Shown one piece after another: positions 18,596 through 27,915 of a stretch of 64,000 nucleotides of DNA. The number at the start of each line of letters is the position of its first letter. The first letter of the stretch is position 1. The translations under genes were made by a program, and so were the position numbers. This stretch comes from an uncultured Oscillospiraceae bacterium (lineage in GTDB: Bacteria; Bacillota; Clostridia; Oscillospirales; Acutalibacteraceae), in contig UQZY01000005.1 in assembly GCA_900545655.1 (NCBI GenBank), positions 1 through 64,000 on the forward strand. Reading direction: 5' to 3'. Under the pieces are notes generated by a model. It searched no databases, was not told the DNA's origin, and saw only the letters and a list, made by a program, of their open reading frames with translations.

Positions 18596-19154
18596 TTTTA
18601 TCGCCCTCCTTCTTCTTGTTTATCTTAGAGAGGTCGATAAAGAAAAGCCCGAAAATGCCGCACACTATAACGATGATTATGGGAGATGCTCCGAAAAAGG
18701 TCACGGCGGTAAACGAAGCAATGGCGATGCCGAGCTGCTCAGGGCATTTTATTGCCGACTTAAAAAGCTTTATACATATTGAAAGGATAAGAGCCGCAAC
18801 GGCAACCCTTATTCCCGCAAAGGCGTGAACAACAACGGGCATGTCGGCAAAATTTGAAATAAAGGCGGCTATAATCGTGATGATGATTATGCTCGGCGTT
18901 ATAACTCCGAGTGTTGCAAAAAGCGCTCCGAAAAAACCTTTTATCTTTGAACCGATAAATGTTGCCGAGTTTACGGCGATAACGCCCGGGGTACATTGAC
19001 TCATTGAAAAGATGTCAAGCACCTCGTCCTTTGTTGACCAGTTGTGTTTTTCGACGATTTCACGCTCTATCATCGGCAGCATTGCATATCCGCCGCCGAA
19101 GGTGAAAAGTCCTATTTTAAAAAATGACACAAAAAGTTCCAGTATTTCTTTCAA
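18588..19154 (-). CDS. chrA: Chromate transporter family half-protein (CHR domain), first subunit
   Basis: 188-residue CHR-domain membrane protein, paralogous to the next gene. The signature is FFKIGLFTFGGGYAMLPMIE, then SQCTPGVIAVNSATFIG. The frame is open further upstream to 19232, but TTG at 19154 (minus strand) gives the normal family N-terminus LKEILELF and has TGAGGA upstream, so I chose it. It lies 43 bp after an XRE-type regulator, forming a regulator-transporter-transporter operon. Confidence 0.85.
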   Translation of the reverse strand: MKEILELFVSFFKIGLFTFGGGYAMLPMIEREIVEKHNWSTKDEVLDIFSMSQCTPGVIAVNSATFIGSKIKGFFGALFATLGVITPSIIIITIIAAFISNFADMPVVVHAFAGIRVAVAALILSICIKLFKSAIKCPEQLGIAIASFTAVTFFGASPIIIVIVCGIFGLFFIDLSKINKKKEGDKND

Positions 19155-19197
19155 GTATGATTCCTCACAATCTGCGATTATACGTTTGTTTATATTG

Positions 19198-19440
19198 TTA
19201 TCTTCCCAGCAGAAAGTCGATTGATACATCAAGCGTATTTGCTATGGCAAGAAGCTCGTAGTCGTTTATGCTTCTGTGCTGCCCCTCGATTTTTGAAAGG
19301 CCGGAGTTGTTTAAGTCTACGCCCTGAAGTGCGAGCGATTCGATGATGTCGACCTGCTTCAGTCCCTTTTCCTTACGCAGCGCCTCAATGCGCGCGCCGC
19401 AGATGTTTTTGTTTCCGCGGAGTTGTTCACGTATTCTCAT
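19198..19440 (-). CDS. XRE-family transcriptional regulator, small
   Basis: 80-residue protein made almost entirely of one Cro/CI-type helix-turn-helix: RIEALRKEKGLKQVDIIESL followed by LNNSGLSKIEGQHRSINDYE and a final ALANTLDVS-like helix (IANTLDVSIDFLLGR). ATG at 19440 is preferred over an upstream TTG at 19482 because AAGGGTG lies five bases before it. No ligand or dimerisation domain is visible. It probably controls the two CHR genes downstream and may act on the dyad at 19473-19504. Confidence 0.85.
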   Translation of the reverse strand: MRIREQLRGNKNICGARIEALRKEKGLKQVDIIESLALQGVDLNNSGLSKIEGQHRSINDYELLAIANTLDVSIDFLLGR

Positions 19441-19472
19441 TTTATCACCCTTTTGATTATTTGACGGTAGGT

Positions 19473-19504
19473 CTGTTTTCAACGGAGATACACCGTTTTT
19501 ACAG
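19473..19504. promoter_or_regulatory. Candidate operator of the XRE regulator
   Basis: Imperfect 32-bp dyad: outer CTGT/ACAG arms and inner AACGG-N7-CCGTT. It lies 33 bp upstream of the XRE gene and touches a possible minus-strand -10 (TATACT, 19503-19508), where a repressor site is expected. Confidence 0.35.
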
Positions 19505-19571
19505 TATATCCTTTTTTCTTTTTTGACAATATAATTATATGCATAAGCTTACTTTAAATCAATGGTATTCC

Positions 19572-19600
19572 TTGAATAATAGTATTCTTGGTGGTATAAT
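19572..19600 (+). promoter_or_regulatory. Promoter of the nicotinate phosphoribosyltransferase operon
   Basis: TTGAAT (19572-19577), 17-bp spacer, perfect TATAAT (19595-19600). It lies inside the N-terminal extension of the open frame, which supports the ATG at 19653 as the real start. Confidence 0.7.
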
Positions 19601-19652
19601 AATTTCCAATTTGAAAAGGAGAGAAATTTTCAAAAAACTTGAGGTGCAGATA

Positions 19653-21110
19653 ATGAAAGAAATGTACGACAGTAAGATGAATCTTACCATGCTCACAGAC
19701 TTTTACGAGCTTACTATGGCAAACGGGTATTTTAAGAACGGCTTCAAAGATACCATAGGTTACTTTGACATGTTCTACCGTACTATTCCCAGTGCCGGCG
19801 GCTTTGTTATCATGTGCGGTGTGGAGCAGGTGATAGACTACCTTAGCAACCTGAAATTCACGGATGAGGATATCGAGTATCTCCGTACCCGCGGCTTCGG
19901 AGAGGATTTCCTCGATTATCTCAAAAACTTTAAGTTTTCATGCTCCGTATGGGCTATTCCCGAGGGTACACCCGTATTCCCCGGTGAGCCTATCATAAAG
20001 GTTCGCGGTCCTATCATACAGGCTCAGTTCCTTGAGACTATGATTCTTCTCACTATAAATCATCAAAGCCTTATAGCGACAAAGGCAAACCGCGTTGTAC
20101 GTGCCGCTGACGGTCGTTCCGTTATGGAGTTTGGCTCACGCCGTGCGCAGAGCGCACAGGCCGCTATTCTCGGCGCAAGAGCCGCATATATCGGCGGATG
20201 TGTGGGAACAGCCTGCACGATAGACGGACGCGACTACGGAATTCCGGCTCTCGGAACCATGGCTCACAGTTGGGTTCAGCTCTTTGATACCGAGCTTGAA
20301 GCCTTCCGCGCGTATGCCTGCGAGTATCCGGATAACTGTACTCTTCTTGTTGACACATACAATGTTCTTAAATCAGGACTTCCGAATGCCATAAAGGCCT
20401 TTAATGAGGAGGTTGTTCCCAGAGGCTTCAGACCTAAGGGAATCCGTATTGACAGCGGTGACATAACATACCTTTCAAAGAAAGCCCGCAAGATGCTTGA
20501 CGACGCAGGCTTCCCAGACTGTCAGATTGTTGCCTCCAACTCGCTCGATGAGTACATAATAAGAGATATGCTTCTTCAGGGAGCAAAGGTTGACTCCTTC
20601 GGGGTCGGCGAAAGACTTATTACATCGTCCGCTCATCCTGTTCTTGACGGTGTGTACAAGCTTGTTGCTATTGAAAATGACGGTGTTATAACTCCCAAGA
20701 TAAAGATTTCGGAAAACGTTACAAAGATAACCACTCCTTGTGTTAAAGAGGTTTACCGTTTCTATGATAAGGACACCGGCAAGGCAGAGGCTGACGTTCT
20801 CACAATAGAGGGTGAGGTTATAGACGAGTCAAAGCCGTATACATTGTTTGACCCGAACTACACATGGAAACAGAAGCAGATAACAAATTTCGTTGCAAAA
20901 CCGCTTCTTGAACAGATTTTCAAAGACGGTGAATGCGTCTGTAAAAAGAGATCCGTAAAGGAGATTCAGGAGTTCTGTAAGGAACAGATAGGAACTCTCT
21001 GGGACGAGTGCCTGAGATTTGAACATCCGCATAAGTACTGGGTTGACCTTTCACAGGCGCTTTATGACGAAAAATACAGACTGCTTAAGGAGTACAGCAG
21101 CAAGATATGA
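19653..21110 (+). CDS. pncB: Nicotinate phosphoribosyltransferase
   Basis: 485-residue cytoplasmic enzyme converting nicotinate and PRPP to nicotinate mononucleotide in the NAD salvage (Preiss-Handler) pathway. Family motifs are LTMLTDFYELTMANGY at the N-terminus, EFGSRRAQ and GTMAHSWVQ with the conserved phosphorylated His, and IRIDSGDI plus FGVGERLITS for phosphate binding. ATG at 19653 follows GAGGTG by 6 bp, and the promoter lies just upstream. It overlaps the HAD phosphatase gene by four bases. Confidence 0.95.
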   Translation: MKEMYDSKMNLTMLTDFYELTMANGYFKNGFKDTIGYFDMFYRTIPSAGGFVIMCGVEQVIDYLSNLKFTDEDIEYLRTRGFGEDFLDYLKNFKFSCSVWAIPEGTPVFPGEPIIKVRGPIIQAQFLETMILLTINHQSLIATKANRVVRAADGRSVMEFGSRRAQSAQAAILGARAAYIGGCVGTACTIDGRDYGIPALGTMAHSWVQLFDTELEAFRAYACEYPDNCTLLVDTYNVLKSGLPNAIKAFNEEVVPRGFRPKGIRIDSGDITYLSKKARKMLDDAGFPDCQIVASNSLDEYIIRDMLLQGAKVDSFGVGERLITSSAHPVLDGVYKLVAIENDGVITPKIKISENVTKITTPCVKEVYRFYDKDTGKAEADVLTIEGEVIDESKPYTLFDPNYTWKQKQITNFVAKPLLEQIFKDGECVCKKRSVKEIQEFCKEQIGTLWDECLRFEHPHKYWVDLSQALYDEKYRLLKEYSSKI

Positions 21111-21757
21111 GTAAATATACTACGGTTATATGGGACCTTGACGGCACCTTACTGTATACCCTTACAGACCTTATGAATGCTGTGAATTCGGCACTGAAAA
21201 AATACGGATACCCGGAGCATGACCTTGAGTTTATAAGAAAAGCCGTGGGTAACGGGGTAAAAAAGCTTATGGAACTCTCTATACCGGACGGTCTTTCAAA
21301 CCCCGACTATGACAGGGCATATGAGGCCTTTAATCTCTTTTATAAGGAGCATGACCTTGATAACACAAAACCGTATGACGGAATCCCGTCCGCGGTGGAG
21401 AAGCTCCGAGAGTGCGGAGTGAAGCAGGCGATTGTTTCAAATAAGATAGACTATGCGGTGAAGAGGCTCAACGATAGCTTTTTCCGTATGGAATGTGCCA
21501 TAGGTACACAGGATGGGCTTCGTCGCAAGCCGGATGCCGACATGGTGCTTAAGGCTATGGAGGAGCTCGGTGCGGACAGGGAAAGAACGGTTTATGTCGG
21601 AGATTCCGAGGTGGACATTGCCACCGCAAAAAACGCGGGACTTCCGTGTATTTCGGTTCTTTGGGGCTTCCGCTCAAAGGAGGAACTTATGCCGTATAAG
21701 CCGCAGCTGCTGGCTGAAGATACAGACGAGCTTTTAAAACTCGTTCTGGGTGAATAA
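21107..21757 (+). CDS. HAD-superfamily phosphatase (phosphoglycolate phosphatase-like)
   Basis: 216-residue haloacid dehalogenase-fold hydrolase of the Gph/PGP-like subfamily. Motif I is WDLDGTLL with nucleophile Asp10 and acid Asp12. Motif II is IVSNK, motif III Lys is in RRKPDADMV, and motif IV is YVGDSEVDI. A helical cap lies at residues 15-85. The substrate is probably a small phosphorylated metabolite. It is translationally coupled (ATGA overlap) to pncB, so a role in nucleotide or NAD-related house-cleaning is possible, but that is inference. Confidence 0.88.
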   Translation: MSKYTTVIWDLDGTLLYTLTDLMNAVNSALKKYGYPEHDLEFIRKAVGNGVKKLMELSIPDGLSNPDYDRAYEAFNLFYKEHDLDNTKPYDGIPSAVEKLRECGVKQAIVSNKIDYAVKRLNDSFFRMECAIGTQDGLRRKPDADMVLKAMEELGADRERTVYVGDSEVDIATAKNAGLPCISVLWGFRSKEELMPYKPQLLAEDTDELLKLVLGE

Positions 21758-21780
21758 TAATCAATTTCCGGAGGTGTAGG

Positions 21781-22482
21781 ATGGTTTTAACCAAGTATGA
21801 GGTCTTTTCAGATAAGGTGAGCCGTGACTACACCTTTGTTATGCTCTCAGACCTTCACAACAGGGATTTTACGGAGGCGGTCAGGATAACACGCGACCAA
21901 TCCCCGGACATGATATTCGTTGCGGGAGACCTTGTTGACAGACACAAAAAAACATATGATAAGGCGCTGCCCTTTCTTCGGGAGTGTGTGTCTGTTGCGG
22001 AGACGTTCTTCTCTTACGGAAACCACGAGGTAAAATTCCCCGCTATCACAGGAGAACAAATTCTTTTAACCGGTGCAAGACTCCTTGACAATTCATACTG
22101 CCTGACGGGTGCCAACGGTGAACTCGCCGTCGGTGGTCAGACTCCTAAGTCTGACACGGCGTGGCTTGACGGCTTTGAAAGAGAAAATTCCGACAGATTC
22201 AGAATCCTTATCGACCATCATCCCGAGCATTATAAAAAAATCTTTAAGGACAGCCACGCCAAAAGCCTTGAGCTTATCCTTTCAGGACATGCCCACGGCG
22301 GTCAGATACGTATTTTGGGACACAGCATATTTTCTCCGGGGCAGGGACTGTTTCCAAAGTACACCAAAGGCTTTTTCGACGGCGTGCTTATAGTCGGTGC
22401 CGGTCTTGCAAATACGGGCGGAATAGTACCGAGGTGGGGAAATCCTACCGAGGTTGTAAGGATAGATCTTAAGAAAAAATAA
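21781..22482 (+). CDS. Metallophosphoesterase (YkuE/calcineurin-like)
   Basis: 233-residue phosphoesterase with the five-block metal site: LSDLHN, AGDLVD, YGNHE, DHHPE and GHAHGGQ. No signal peptide or membrane anchor is seen, unlike many YkuE-type proteins, so it appears cytoplasmic. ATG at 21781 follows GGAGGTG. It lies 23 bp after the HAD gene, probably in the same operon. The substrate is unknown. Confidence 0.88.
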   Translation: MVLTKYEVFSDKVSRDYTFVMLSDLHNRDFTEAVRITRDQSPDMIFVAGDLVDRHKKTYDKALPFLRECVSVAETFFSYGNHEVKFPAITGEQILLTGARLLDNSYCLTGANGELAVGGQTPKSDTAWLDGFERENSDRFRILIDHHPEHYKKIFKDSHAKSLELILSGHAHGGQIRILGHSIFSPGQGLFPKYTKGFFDGVLIVGAGLANTGGIVPRWGNPTEVVRIDLKKK

Positions 22483-22516
22483 GATATCGACATTTGTTTT
22501 CGGGGAGGAATTTACT

Positions 22517-23044
22517 TTGAAGGAAAACAGAAAGCTTTTAAGAGAGGTACTTAAGGACATAAGACATGACATGTCCGACGAAGAGGTGCTTAACCTTTTG
22601 GCCGACAGTAAGGTTTCGACACGCCCCGAAAACGAAAAAGAAAAGTATACGCTGGGACAGCTTGCGGCTGACACTATAGCGAAATTTGCCGGAAGCTGGG
22701 CTTTTATATTTTCCTTTACGGGAGTTCTGGTGCTTTGGATGATTATCAATGTCATTTTGGCGTCCAAGGCATTTGATCCGTACCCGTTTATTTTGTTGAA
22801 TCTTGTTCTTTCCTGCGTGGCTGCGATTCAGGCGCCGCTCATCATGATGAGCCAAAACCGGCAGGAAGAAAAAGACCGTCGCCGTGCGGAAAATGATTAT
22901 AAGGTGAATCTCAAAACTGAAATAATGATTGAAGACCTTTATGATAAAATGAACCTTCTCCTTGCAAAGCAGGCTGTTATGGAGAAACAATTAAAAAGTC
23001 ATAACGAGGTGAAGTCTGATGCCGTTGCAAATAGTAAGAAATGA
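22517..23044 (+). CDS. DUF1003 membrane protein
   Basis: 175-residue protein with two membrane helices around residues 50-110. It has the DUF1003 hallmarks: a Trp-containing first helix, then [27 protein letters not shown] and the polar segment [15 protein letters not shown]-terminal amphipathic helix follows. The start is TTG at 22517 with GGGGAGGA upstream. The function of DUF1003 proteins is not established. It overlaps the macro-domain gene by 26 bp, indicating coupled translation. Confidence 0.85.
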   Translation: MKENRKLLREVLKDIRHDMSDEEVLNLLADSKVSTRPENEKEKYTLGQLAADTIAKFAGSWAFIFSFTGVLVLWMIINVILASKAFDPYPFILLNLVLSCVAAIQAPLIMMSQNRQEEKDRRRAENDYKVNLKTEIMIEDLYDKMNLLLAKQAVMEKQLKSHNEVKSDAVANSKK

Positions 23045-24011
23045 CATCACAAAGATGACGGTCGATGCCATTGTCAATGCCGCCAATGAATCGCTGCTCG
23101 GCGGCGGTGGCGTGGACGGTTGTATTCACCATGTCGCAGGGCCGGAACTGGTGGCAGAGTGTAGGACCTTGCACGGCTGTGAAGCCGGAAATGCAAAAAT
23201 CACAGGCGGGTATAAATTGCCCTGCAAATACGTGATTCACGCTGTGGGCCCGAGGTGGCGTGACGGGAAGCACGGGGAACGTGAGCTGTTGGTTTCCTGC
23301 TATCGGACTTCGCTTGAGCTGGCAAAGGAACACGGCTGCGAGTCAATCGCATTTCCTCTGATTTCGTCGGGCATTTTCGGGTACCCGAAGGATCAGGCTC
23401 TAAAGGTGGCTGTTGACACCATCGGTGATTTTCTTCTCGAAAATGACATGACGGTTTTTATCGTAATCTTTGACCGTAACGCGTACCAAATAAGCAATAA
23501 GCTGTTTGCCGACATCACATCTTTTATCGATGACAGATACGTAGAGGAATGTGTCGACAGCGATTTTCTGCGCATAAACAGACCTTGCACCTTGGAATCA
23601 CAGGCGTTTTACGGTGCTGAAATACTGACCGAATCGGAGTCATTATCCTTGGATGATGCACTCAGCCGGATTGATGAAAGCTTCTCGGAGATGCTTTTGC
23701 GAAAGATAGATGAGTCTGGAATGACAGACTCCGAGTGTTACAAAAAAGCCAATGTAGACCGTAAGCTCTTTTCCAAAATCAGAAAAAACAAGTTGTACAA
23801 GCCGTCCAAGACTACGGCTGTTGCATTCGGTCTGGCGCTGAAGTTGCCCATGGAGGAGCTGACCGAACTTGTTAATAAAGCGGGATACTCCATGACGCAT
23901 GCCAGCAAGTTTGACATAATCGTCGAATATTTTGTCGAGCGTGGAAATTACAATGTATTTGAGATAAACGAAGCATTGTTTGCCTTTGATCAGACTTTAA
24001 TAGGAGTATAA
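23019..24011 (+). CDS. Macro domain protein with C-terminal helical domain
   Basis: 330-residue two-domain protein. Residues 1-165 form a macro domain of the ADP-ribose/O-acetyl-ADP-ribose hydrolase class: [28 protein letters not shown] and the phosphate loop [10 protein letters not shown]. Residues about 200-330 form a helical domain with an HTH-like layout ([20 protein letters not shown] and [20 protein letters not shown]), resembling a Cro-type fold that could bind DNA or a protein. ATG at 23019 follows CGAGGTGA. It is followed 79 bp later by a VWA protein; macro and VWA genes next to each other suggest a joint function, possibly in ADP-ribose metabolism, stress or defence. Confidence 0.85.
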   Translation: MPLQIVRNDITKMTVDAIVNAANESLLGGGGVDGCIHHVAGPELVAECRTLHGCEAGNAKITGGYKLPCKYVIHAVGPRWRDGKHGERELLVSCYRTSLELAKEHGCESIAFPLISSGIFGYPKDQALKVAVDTIGDFLLENDMTVFIVIFDRNAYQISNKLFADITSFIDDRYVEECVDSDFLRINRPCTLESQAFYGAEILTESESLSLDDALSRIDESFSEMLLRKIDESGMTDSECYKKANVDRKLFSKIRKNKLYKPSKTTAVAFGLALKLPMEELTELVNKAGYSMTHASKFDIIVEYFVERGNYNVFEINEALFAFDQTLIGV

Positions 24012-24090
24012 ATTTGTCGCTTTTCGGGCGACCGATGCCTCTCTGTGATTTGTTATCATAAAGACAACAAATTACTTGGAGGTATTTTTT

Positions 24091-24735
24091 ATGAAAAACA
24101 CGACTGAATTGGTATTTATTCTTGATCGAAGCGGATCGATGTCAGGACTTGAAAAAGATACTGTCGGAGGCTTCAATTCCATGATTTCAAAGCAGAAGAC
24201 GGAGGACGGAGAGGCATTGGTTTCTACTGTGCTTTTTGACAACAAGAGTGTTGTTATTCATGATCGCTTACCGCTTGACGATGTACCGCCTATGACAGAA
24301 AAAGAGTACTTTACACGTGGCTGCACGGCATTGCTGGACGCACTCGGAGACGCCATACACCATATAGGAAATATTCATAAGTATGCGCGTCGAGAGGATG
24401 TACCCGAAAAGACGTTGTTTGTAATCACGACCGACGGTTTTGAAAACGCAAGCTGCCGCTATGACTATGATACGGTGCGCGCGATGATTGAGAGGCAGAA
24501 AGAAAAATACGGGTGGGATTTCCTTTTTCTCGGCGCAAATATTGATGCGGTGGCAGAGGCGAGGCGTTTTGGTATTGATGCCGATTGCGCGGTAGACTAC
24601 AAGTGTGACGAGGAAGGTACTGCGCTTAACTTCAGTGTAATCAGCGATGTTGTCTGCGGTGTGCGGTCGAACGGGAGAATAGAAAGTGACTGGAAAAAGC
24701 AAATCGATGATGATGTAAAAAAACGCGGAAGATAA
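24091..24735 (+). CDS. VWA-domain protein, cytoplasmic
   Basis: 214-residue protein made of a single von Willebrand factor A domain. The MIDAS metal site is intact: FILDRSGSMSG (DxSxS from Asp12), the RGCTALLDAL threonine, and the TTDGFENAS aspartate. There is no signal peptide or anchor. VWA domains mediate metal-dependent protein contacts. The frame has an upstream TTG at 24076, but ATG at 24091 follows TTGGAGG at normal spacing. It ends at a bidirectional terminator. Context with the macro protein is the only functional clue. Confidence 0.87.
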   Translation: MKNTTELVFILDRSGSMSGLEKDTVGGFNSMISKQKTEDGEALVSTVLFDNKSVVIHDRLPLDDVPPMTEKEYFTRGCTALLDALGDAIHHIGNIHKYARREDVPEKTLFVITTDGFENASCRYDYDTVRAMIERQKEKYGWDFLFLGANIDAVAEARRFGIDADCAVDYKCDEEGTALNFSVISDVVCGVRSNGRIESDWKKQIDDDVKKRGR

Positions 24736-24740
24736 AAAGA

Positions 24741-24777
24741 ATCCGGCAGTGATGTTGCACTGCCGGATTTAATTTTT
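24741..24777. terminator. Bidirectional terminator between the VWA and lipoprotein genes
   Basis: Perfect 10-bp stem ATCCGGCAGT (24741-24750) / ACTGCCGGAT (24759-24768) with T-rich flanks on the plus side and A-rich sequence on the other, serving two convergent genes. Confidence 0.8.
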
Positions 24778-24784
24778 CCGAGTT

Positions 24785-25420
24785 TTATTTATTCTTGTCA
24801 AGACTTACGGGTGTGAAAACAATTGTTTCATCATCTATAGTAAGAGTGATTTCATTTCCGTTATACTTTGTGACTATCTTTTTTTGGTTGCCGGAGGACG
24901 GCTTTAAGGTGATTTTCTTTTTACCTGCCTTGTATGTTCCGCGGCTTATCTCGGCTGTTGAAATTCCGAGCTGATCACAGATGAAGTCATCGGAGGTTGC
25001 AAAGCCCTTTGCCTTTGCCGCCTTCAAAAGAAGCTCTTCGATAAGTTCCTCTTGTGAGCTGCAGTTTTCAGTCTCGCTTATGGCCTTGTTTATCTCATCC
25101 TCGGTATGCTTTGACTTATAGAACTTTGTATAAAGCTTTTTGTAGCCGTCGATTGCCTGTGCTTTTTGGTCATCCGTAACATAGCGAGAAAGGGCATATA
25201 TGTTGTCATCGTTGAAGGTAAGATTGTAAATACACTCGGTGTTTGCCGCAAATGGATACTCCGCTTCATCGAGGGCTTCCGAATTGAAGTCAAGCTTGTA
25301 GGTTGCAGACCACTTGCCCTTTATCTCACTGTTTTTGCTGCACGACGTGAACAAAACCGAAGCAACCAAAAGCAGAATGGATAAGAATACGACTTTTTTA
25401 AGAAAAAAATTATTTTTCAT
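24785..25420 (-). CDS. Hypothetical lipoprotein
   Basis: 211-residue exported lipoprotein: basic start, hydrophobic stretch, lipobox LFTSC with Cys27. The mature part begins SEIKGKWSATYKLDF and ends in beta-rich strands (EITLTIDDETIVFTPV), like small lipocalin-type proteins of Firmicutes with a GKW start. A helical segment with several KA/KxY repeats lies in the middle. I do not recognise a named family. It stands alone downstream of metK on the same strand, about 100 bp away. Confidence 0.7.
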   Translation of the reverse strand: MKNNFFLKKVVFLSILLLVASVLFTSCSKNSEIKGKWSATYKLDFNSEALDEAEYPFAANTECIYNLTFNDDNIYALSRYVTDDQKAQAIDGYKKLYTKFYKSKHTEDEINKAISETENCSSQEELIEELLLKAAKAKGFATSDDFICDQLGISTAEISRGTYKAGKKKITLKPSSGNQKKIVTKYNGNEITLTIDDETIVFTPVSLDKNK

Positions 25421-25520
25421 GTGGCACCTCTAATTGTTTAAAATCAAATAAAACGTGCGAAGGAGTGCGAAAGTAAGTGTGAAAACCGGCAAACAGTATA
25501 AGCTTCTGTATGTAATTTTA

Positions 25521-26708
25521 TCAGAGACTGTTTATTGTTTCAAGAAGAGCGTCTGTCTTGTCAGTCTTTTCCCATGTTACACCAAGATCTTCACGGCCCA
25601 TATGACCGAGTGCCGCGAGGTCCTTGTAGATGGGTCTTCGAAGGTCAAGAGCATCGATTATGGCTGCCGGACGGAGATCGAATACCTTCTTTACGGCTTT
25701 TATAATCTTATAGGGTTCAACCTTTTCCGTTCCGAAGGTGTCAACCATTACGGATATCGGTTTAGCAACGCCTATTGCATATGAAATCTGAATCTCACAT
25801 CTGTCCGCAAGTCCCGCCGCAACGATATTTTTTGCGACGTATCTTGCCGCATATGTTGCACTGCGGTCAACCTTTGTCGGGTCCTTGCCTGAAAAAGCAC
25901 CGCCGCCGTGACGTGCATATCCGCCGTATGTATCTACGATTATCTTTCTTCCGGTAAGTCCTGAGTCACCGGCGGGACCGCCTATAACAAAGCGTCCGGT
26001 CGGATTGATGTAAAACTTTGTTTTTTCGTCAAGAAGGTCAAGGGGGATAATCGGTTCTATGACTTCCTTGATGATATCCTTTCTTATGGTATCCAGCGAA
26101 ACGTTTTCGTCATGCTGAGTGGAAACAACTATGGCGTCAATACGCACAGGCTTGTTGTTTTCGTCATACTCCACGGTAACCTGAGTTTTTCCGTCCGGAC
26201 GAAGATAGGAGAGAATGCCGCTTTCACGCACTTCCTGAAGTTTTTTTGCGAGCTTGTGCGAAAGGGAGATGGGGAGAGGCATAAGCTCGGGTGTTTCGTT
26301 GCATGCGTAGCCGAACATCATTCCCTGGTCGCCGGCGCCGTTTAGGTTGTAGTCGTCGTCGTCCCCGTCCTTTACTTCAAGTGATTTATCCACGCCGAGG
26401 GCGATATCCGATGACTGCTTGCTTAAGGATACGATGATTTTACAGTCGTTTCCGTTGAATCCGAGTTCATCGTCATCGTAGCCTATTTCGCAGATTATTT
26501 CACGCGCAATGCTTTCAACGTCCACGTTTGCGGTCGTTGAGATCTCACCCATGATGAGAACCTGATTTTTGGCGCAGGTTGTCTCACAGGCAACGCGTGC
26601 ATTTTTATCCTGTGCAAGAATTGCGTCGAGAATACCGTCGCTTATCTGGTCACAGACTTTATCCGGATGTCCCTTTGTAACGGACTCAGATGTAAAAAGG
26701 TGATGCAT
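25521..26708 (-). CDS. metK: S-adenosylmethionine synthase
   Basis: 395-residue cytoplasmic enzyme making S-adenosylmethionine from methionine and ATP. Full-length, with the signatures [31 protein letters not shown] and [16 protein letters not shown]. The leader carries a SAM-I riboswitch with its own terminator (26784-26911), so expression falls when SAM is plentiful. A promoter lies at 26948-26976. An ATG with a nearby GGAGGATT site starts the gene. Confidence 0.97.
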   Translation of the reverse strand: MHHLFTSESVTKGHPDKVCDQISDGILDAILAQDKNARVACETTCAKNQVLIMGEISTTANVDVESIAREIICEIGYDDDELGFNGNDCKIIVSLSKQSSDIALGVDKSLEVKDGDDDDYNLNGAGDQGMMFGYACNETPELMPLPISLSHKLAKKLQEVRESGILSYLRPDGKTQVTVEYDENNKPVRIDAIVVSTQHDENVSLDTIRKDIIKEVIEPIIPLDLLDEKTKFYINPTGRFVIGGPAGDSGLTGRKIIVDTYGGYARHGGGAFSGKDPTKVDRSATYAARYVAKNIVAAGLADRCEIQISYAIGVAKPISVMVDTFGTEKVEPYKIIKAVKKVFDLRPAAIIDALDLRRPIYKDLAALGHMGREDLGVTWEKTDKTDALLETINSL

Positions 26709-26783
26709 AATTAATCCTCCGATTGTATGCTTATCAAAAGCTCGGTATGAATAGAATGCTTTTCGAAAAAGTTTACAAAAGCA

Positions 26784-26911
26784 AAGCCCCTCGGCAAAAC
26801 CGAAGGGCTTATAAAACCTTATCTTTCGGTCTTCACCGCAGGATTTGGCACCTTAGAAAAACCAGGTTGCCGGACGTCAATGGGCCTGTCCCTTACGTCA
26901 CTCTTGATAAG
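26784..26911 (-). promoter_or_regulatory. SAM-I (S-box) riboswitch with terminator, upstream of metK
   Basis: On the minus strand the aptamer (26911 to 26818) shows the conserved S-box blocks in order: CTTATCAAGAG, GGGACAGGCCC, TGACG, CCGGCAACC, AGGTGCCAAATCCTGC and GAAAGATAAG, which closes P1 with the first block. A terminator hairpin follows (26810-26784, AAGCCCTTCGG / CCGAGGGGCTT) with a T-rich tail. SAM binding is known to favour the terminator in this class. Confidence 0.95.
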
Positions 26912-26947
26912 AAGTATATGTAATTTTGTTGTCTTTCTTCGTACAGT

Positions 26948-26976
26948 ATTCTATTACTATTACGCCTATAAGTCAA
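26948..26976 (-). promoter_or_regulatory. metK promoter
   Basis: Minus strand TTGACT (26971-26976), 17-bp spacer, TAGAAT (26948-26953), placed about 37 bp before the S-box aptamer. Confidence 0.7.
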
Positions 26977-26997
26977 CAGGTATTTGAGGGTATTTAA

Positions 26998-27669
26998 TTA
27001 TTCCTCTTCGCTTTTCACTTCGTCGGCTTTGTTTTCCTGATTCAACTCTTTCTTTGGCTGAGTGTTGTGAAGAATCGGAGAGATGTGCTTGTAAACAAGG
27101 AAGGTAATAGCCGCTACAATGAGACCCTTTATAAAGGTGAACGGTACATTGAAGATGAGAAGTGCCTTCGGAAGCGATGTGACGCTCGGTAAAATAGCCG
27201 TATATGCCGAAACGATTGCTCCCATATCACCGCCTGCCATAATCTGTGCGTAGATAGGGTAGATAACGAAATAGTTAAGTGGGAAGCATATTACAGCCAT
27301 GCAGAGCGCACCGACGAGGGCGCCGATAGCGGCTGTTTTCTTTGACTTATTCCTCTTGTATATGAGGCCTGCCGGCACACAGAAGAAGCATCCGAGAATA
27401 AAGTTTGACAACTCACCTACAGCCATTGAGCTTGTCGCTGCGATATGGATTACGTTTCTTATAAAGCAGACTGCGACGCCGCTCAGAGGGCCGTATGCGA
27501 ATGCAACGATAAGCTCCGGCAGGTCTGAAAAGTCAAGCTTTATGAATGGGGGCATGATAGGGATGCTTACTTCAACAAATTGGAGTATAACGCCTATTGC
27601 CGACATGATAGCTATGGTTGTCAGCTTTCTGATGTTTTGAGATGATTTTTCGGTTTTTGTTTTTGCCAT
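26998..27669 (-). CDS. ribU: Riboflavin ECF transporter S component
   Basis: 223-residue membrane protein with about six helices, the substrate-binding subunit of an energy-coupling-factor riboflavin importer. Helix content and segments such as IGVILQFVEVSIPIMP and DFSDLPELIVAFAYGP match RibU-like S components. The C-terminus is a charged cytoplasmic tail. The ORF is open to 27741, but that extension runs into the riboswitch terminator. ATG at 27669 follows AAGGA and gives a sensible N-terminus. The FMN riboswitch upstream makes the riboflavin assignment firm. The shared ECF ATPases and T component are not in this window. Confidence 0.9.
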   Translation of the reverse strand: MAKTKTEKSSQNIRKLTTIAIMSAIGVILQFVEVSIPIMPPFIKLDFSDLPELIVAFAYGPLSGVAVCFIRNVIHIAATSSMAVGELSNFILGCFFCVPAGLIYKRNKSKKTAAIGALVGALCMAVICFPLNYFVIYPIYAQIMAGGDMGAIVSAYTAILPSVTSLPKALLIFNVPFTFIKGLIVAAITFLVYKHISPILHNTQPKKELNQENKADEVKSEEE

Positions 27670-27744
27670 TTGTTTTTCCTTCTTAAAAATAAATTTCTTC
27701 ATTTTAAAGTTCGTTTTTGAGGAGATGGTTGCAAAAAACAAGAC

Positions 27745-27774
27745 GAAAGCCCCGTGCGCTTGGTCACAGGGCTT
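27745..27774 (-). terminator. Expression-platform terminator of the FMN riboswitch
   Basis: Minus strand AAAGCCCTGTG / CACGGGGCTTT hairpin (one mismatch) between the aptamer and ribU, followed within a few bases by a run of T. It provides the OFF state. Confidence 0.7.
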
Positions 27775-27802
27775 TCTTTATCTTGCGTAATGCATAATGC
27801 GA

Positions 27803-27909
27803 ATCTTCTCTCATCCAGACTTTACTGTCGGTACCGGAATCACACCGGTTCATGCCTTTCGGCTCGCGGACTTTACCGCCGGTGAGGAATTGCACCTCGC
27901 CCTGAAGAT
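27803..27909 (-). promoter_or_regulatory. FMN (RFN) riboswitch upstream of ribU
   Basis: The conserved RFN blocks appear in order on the minus strand: ATCTTCAGGGCGAGGTGC, AATTCCTCACCGGCGG, CCGCGAGCC, GATTCCGG, GACAGTAAAGTC and TGGATGAGAGAAGAT; first and last pair as P1. FMN binding in this class turns off riboflavin synthesis or transport genes. Confidence 0.96.
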
Positions 27910-27915
27910 GCCTAA

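Noticed and set aside
26723..26923. Plus-strand ORF of 66 codons upstream of metK
   Set aside because: It lies wholly across the SAM-I riboswitch on the other strand; conserved RNA structure explains the sequence.
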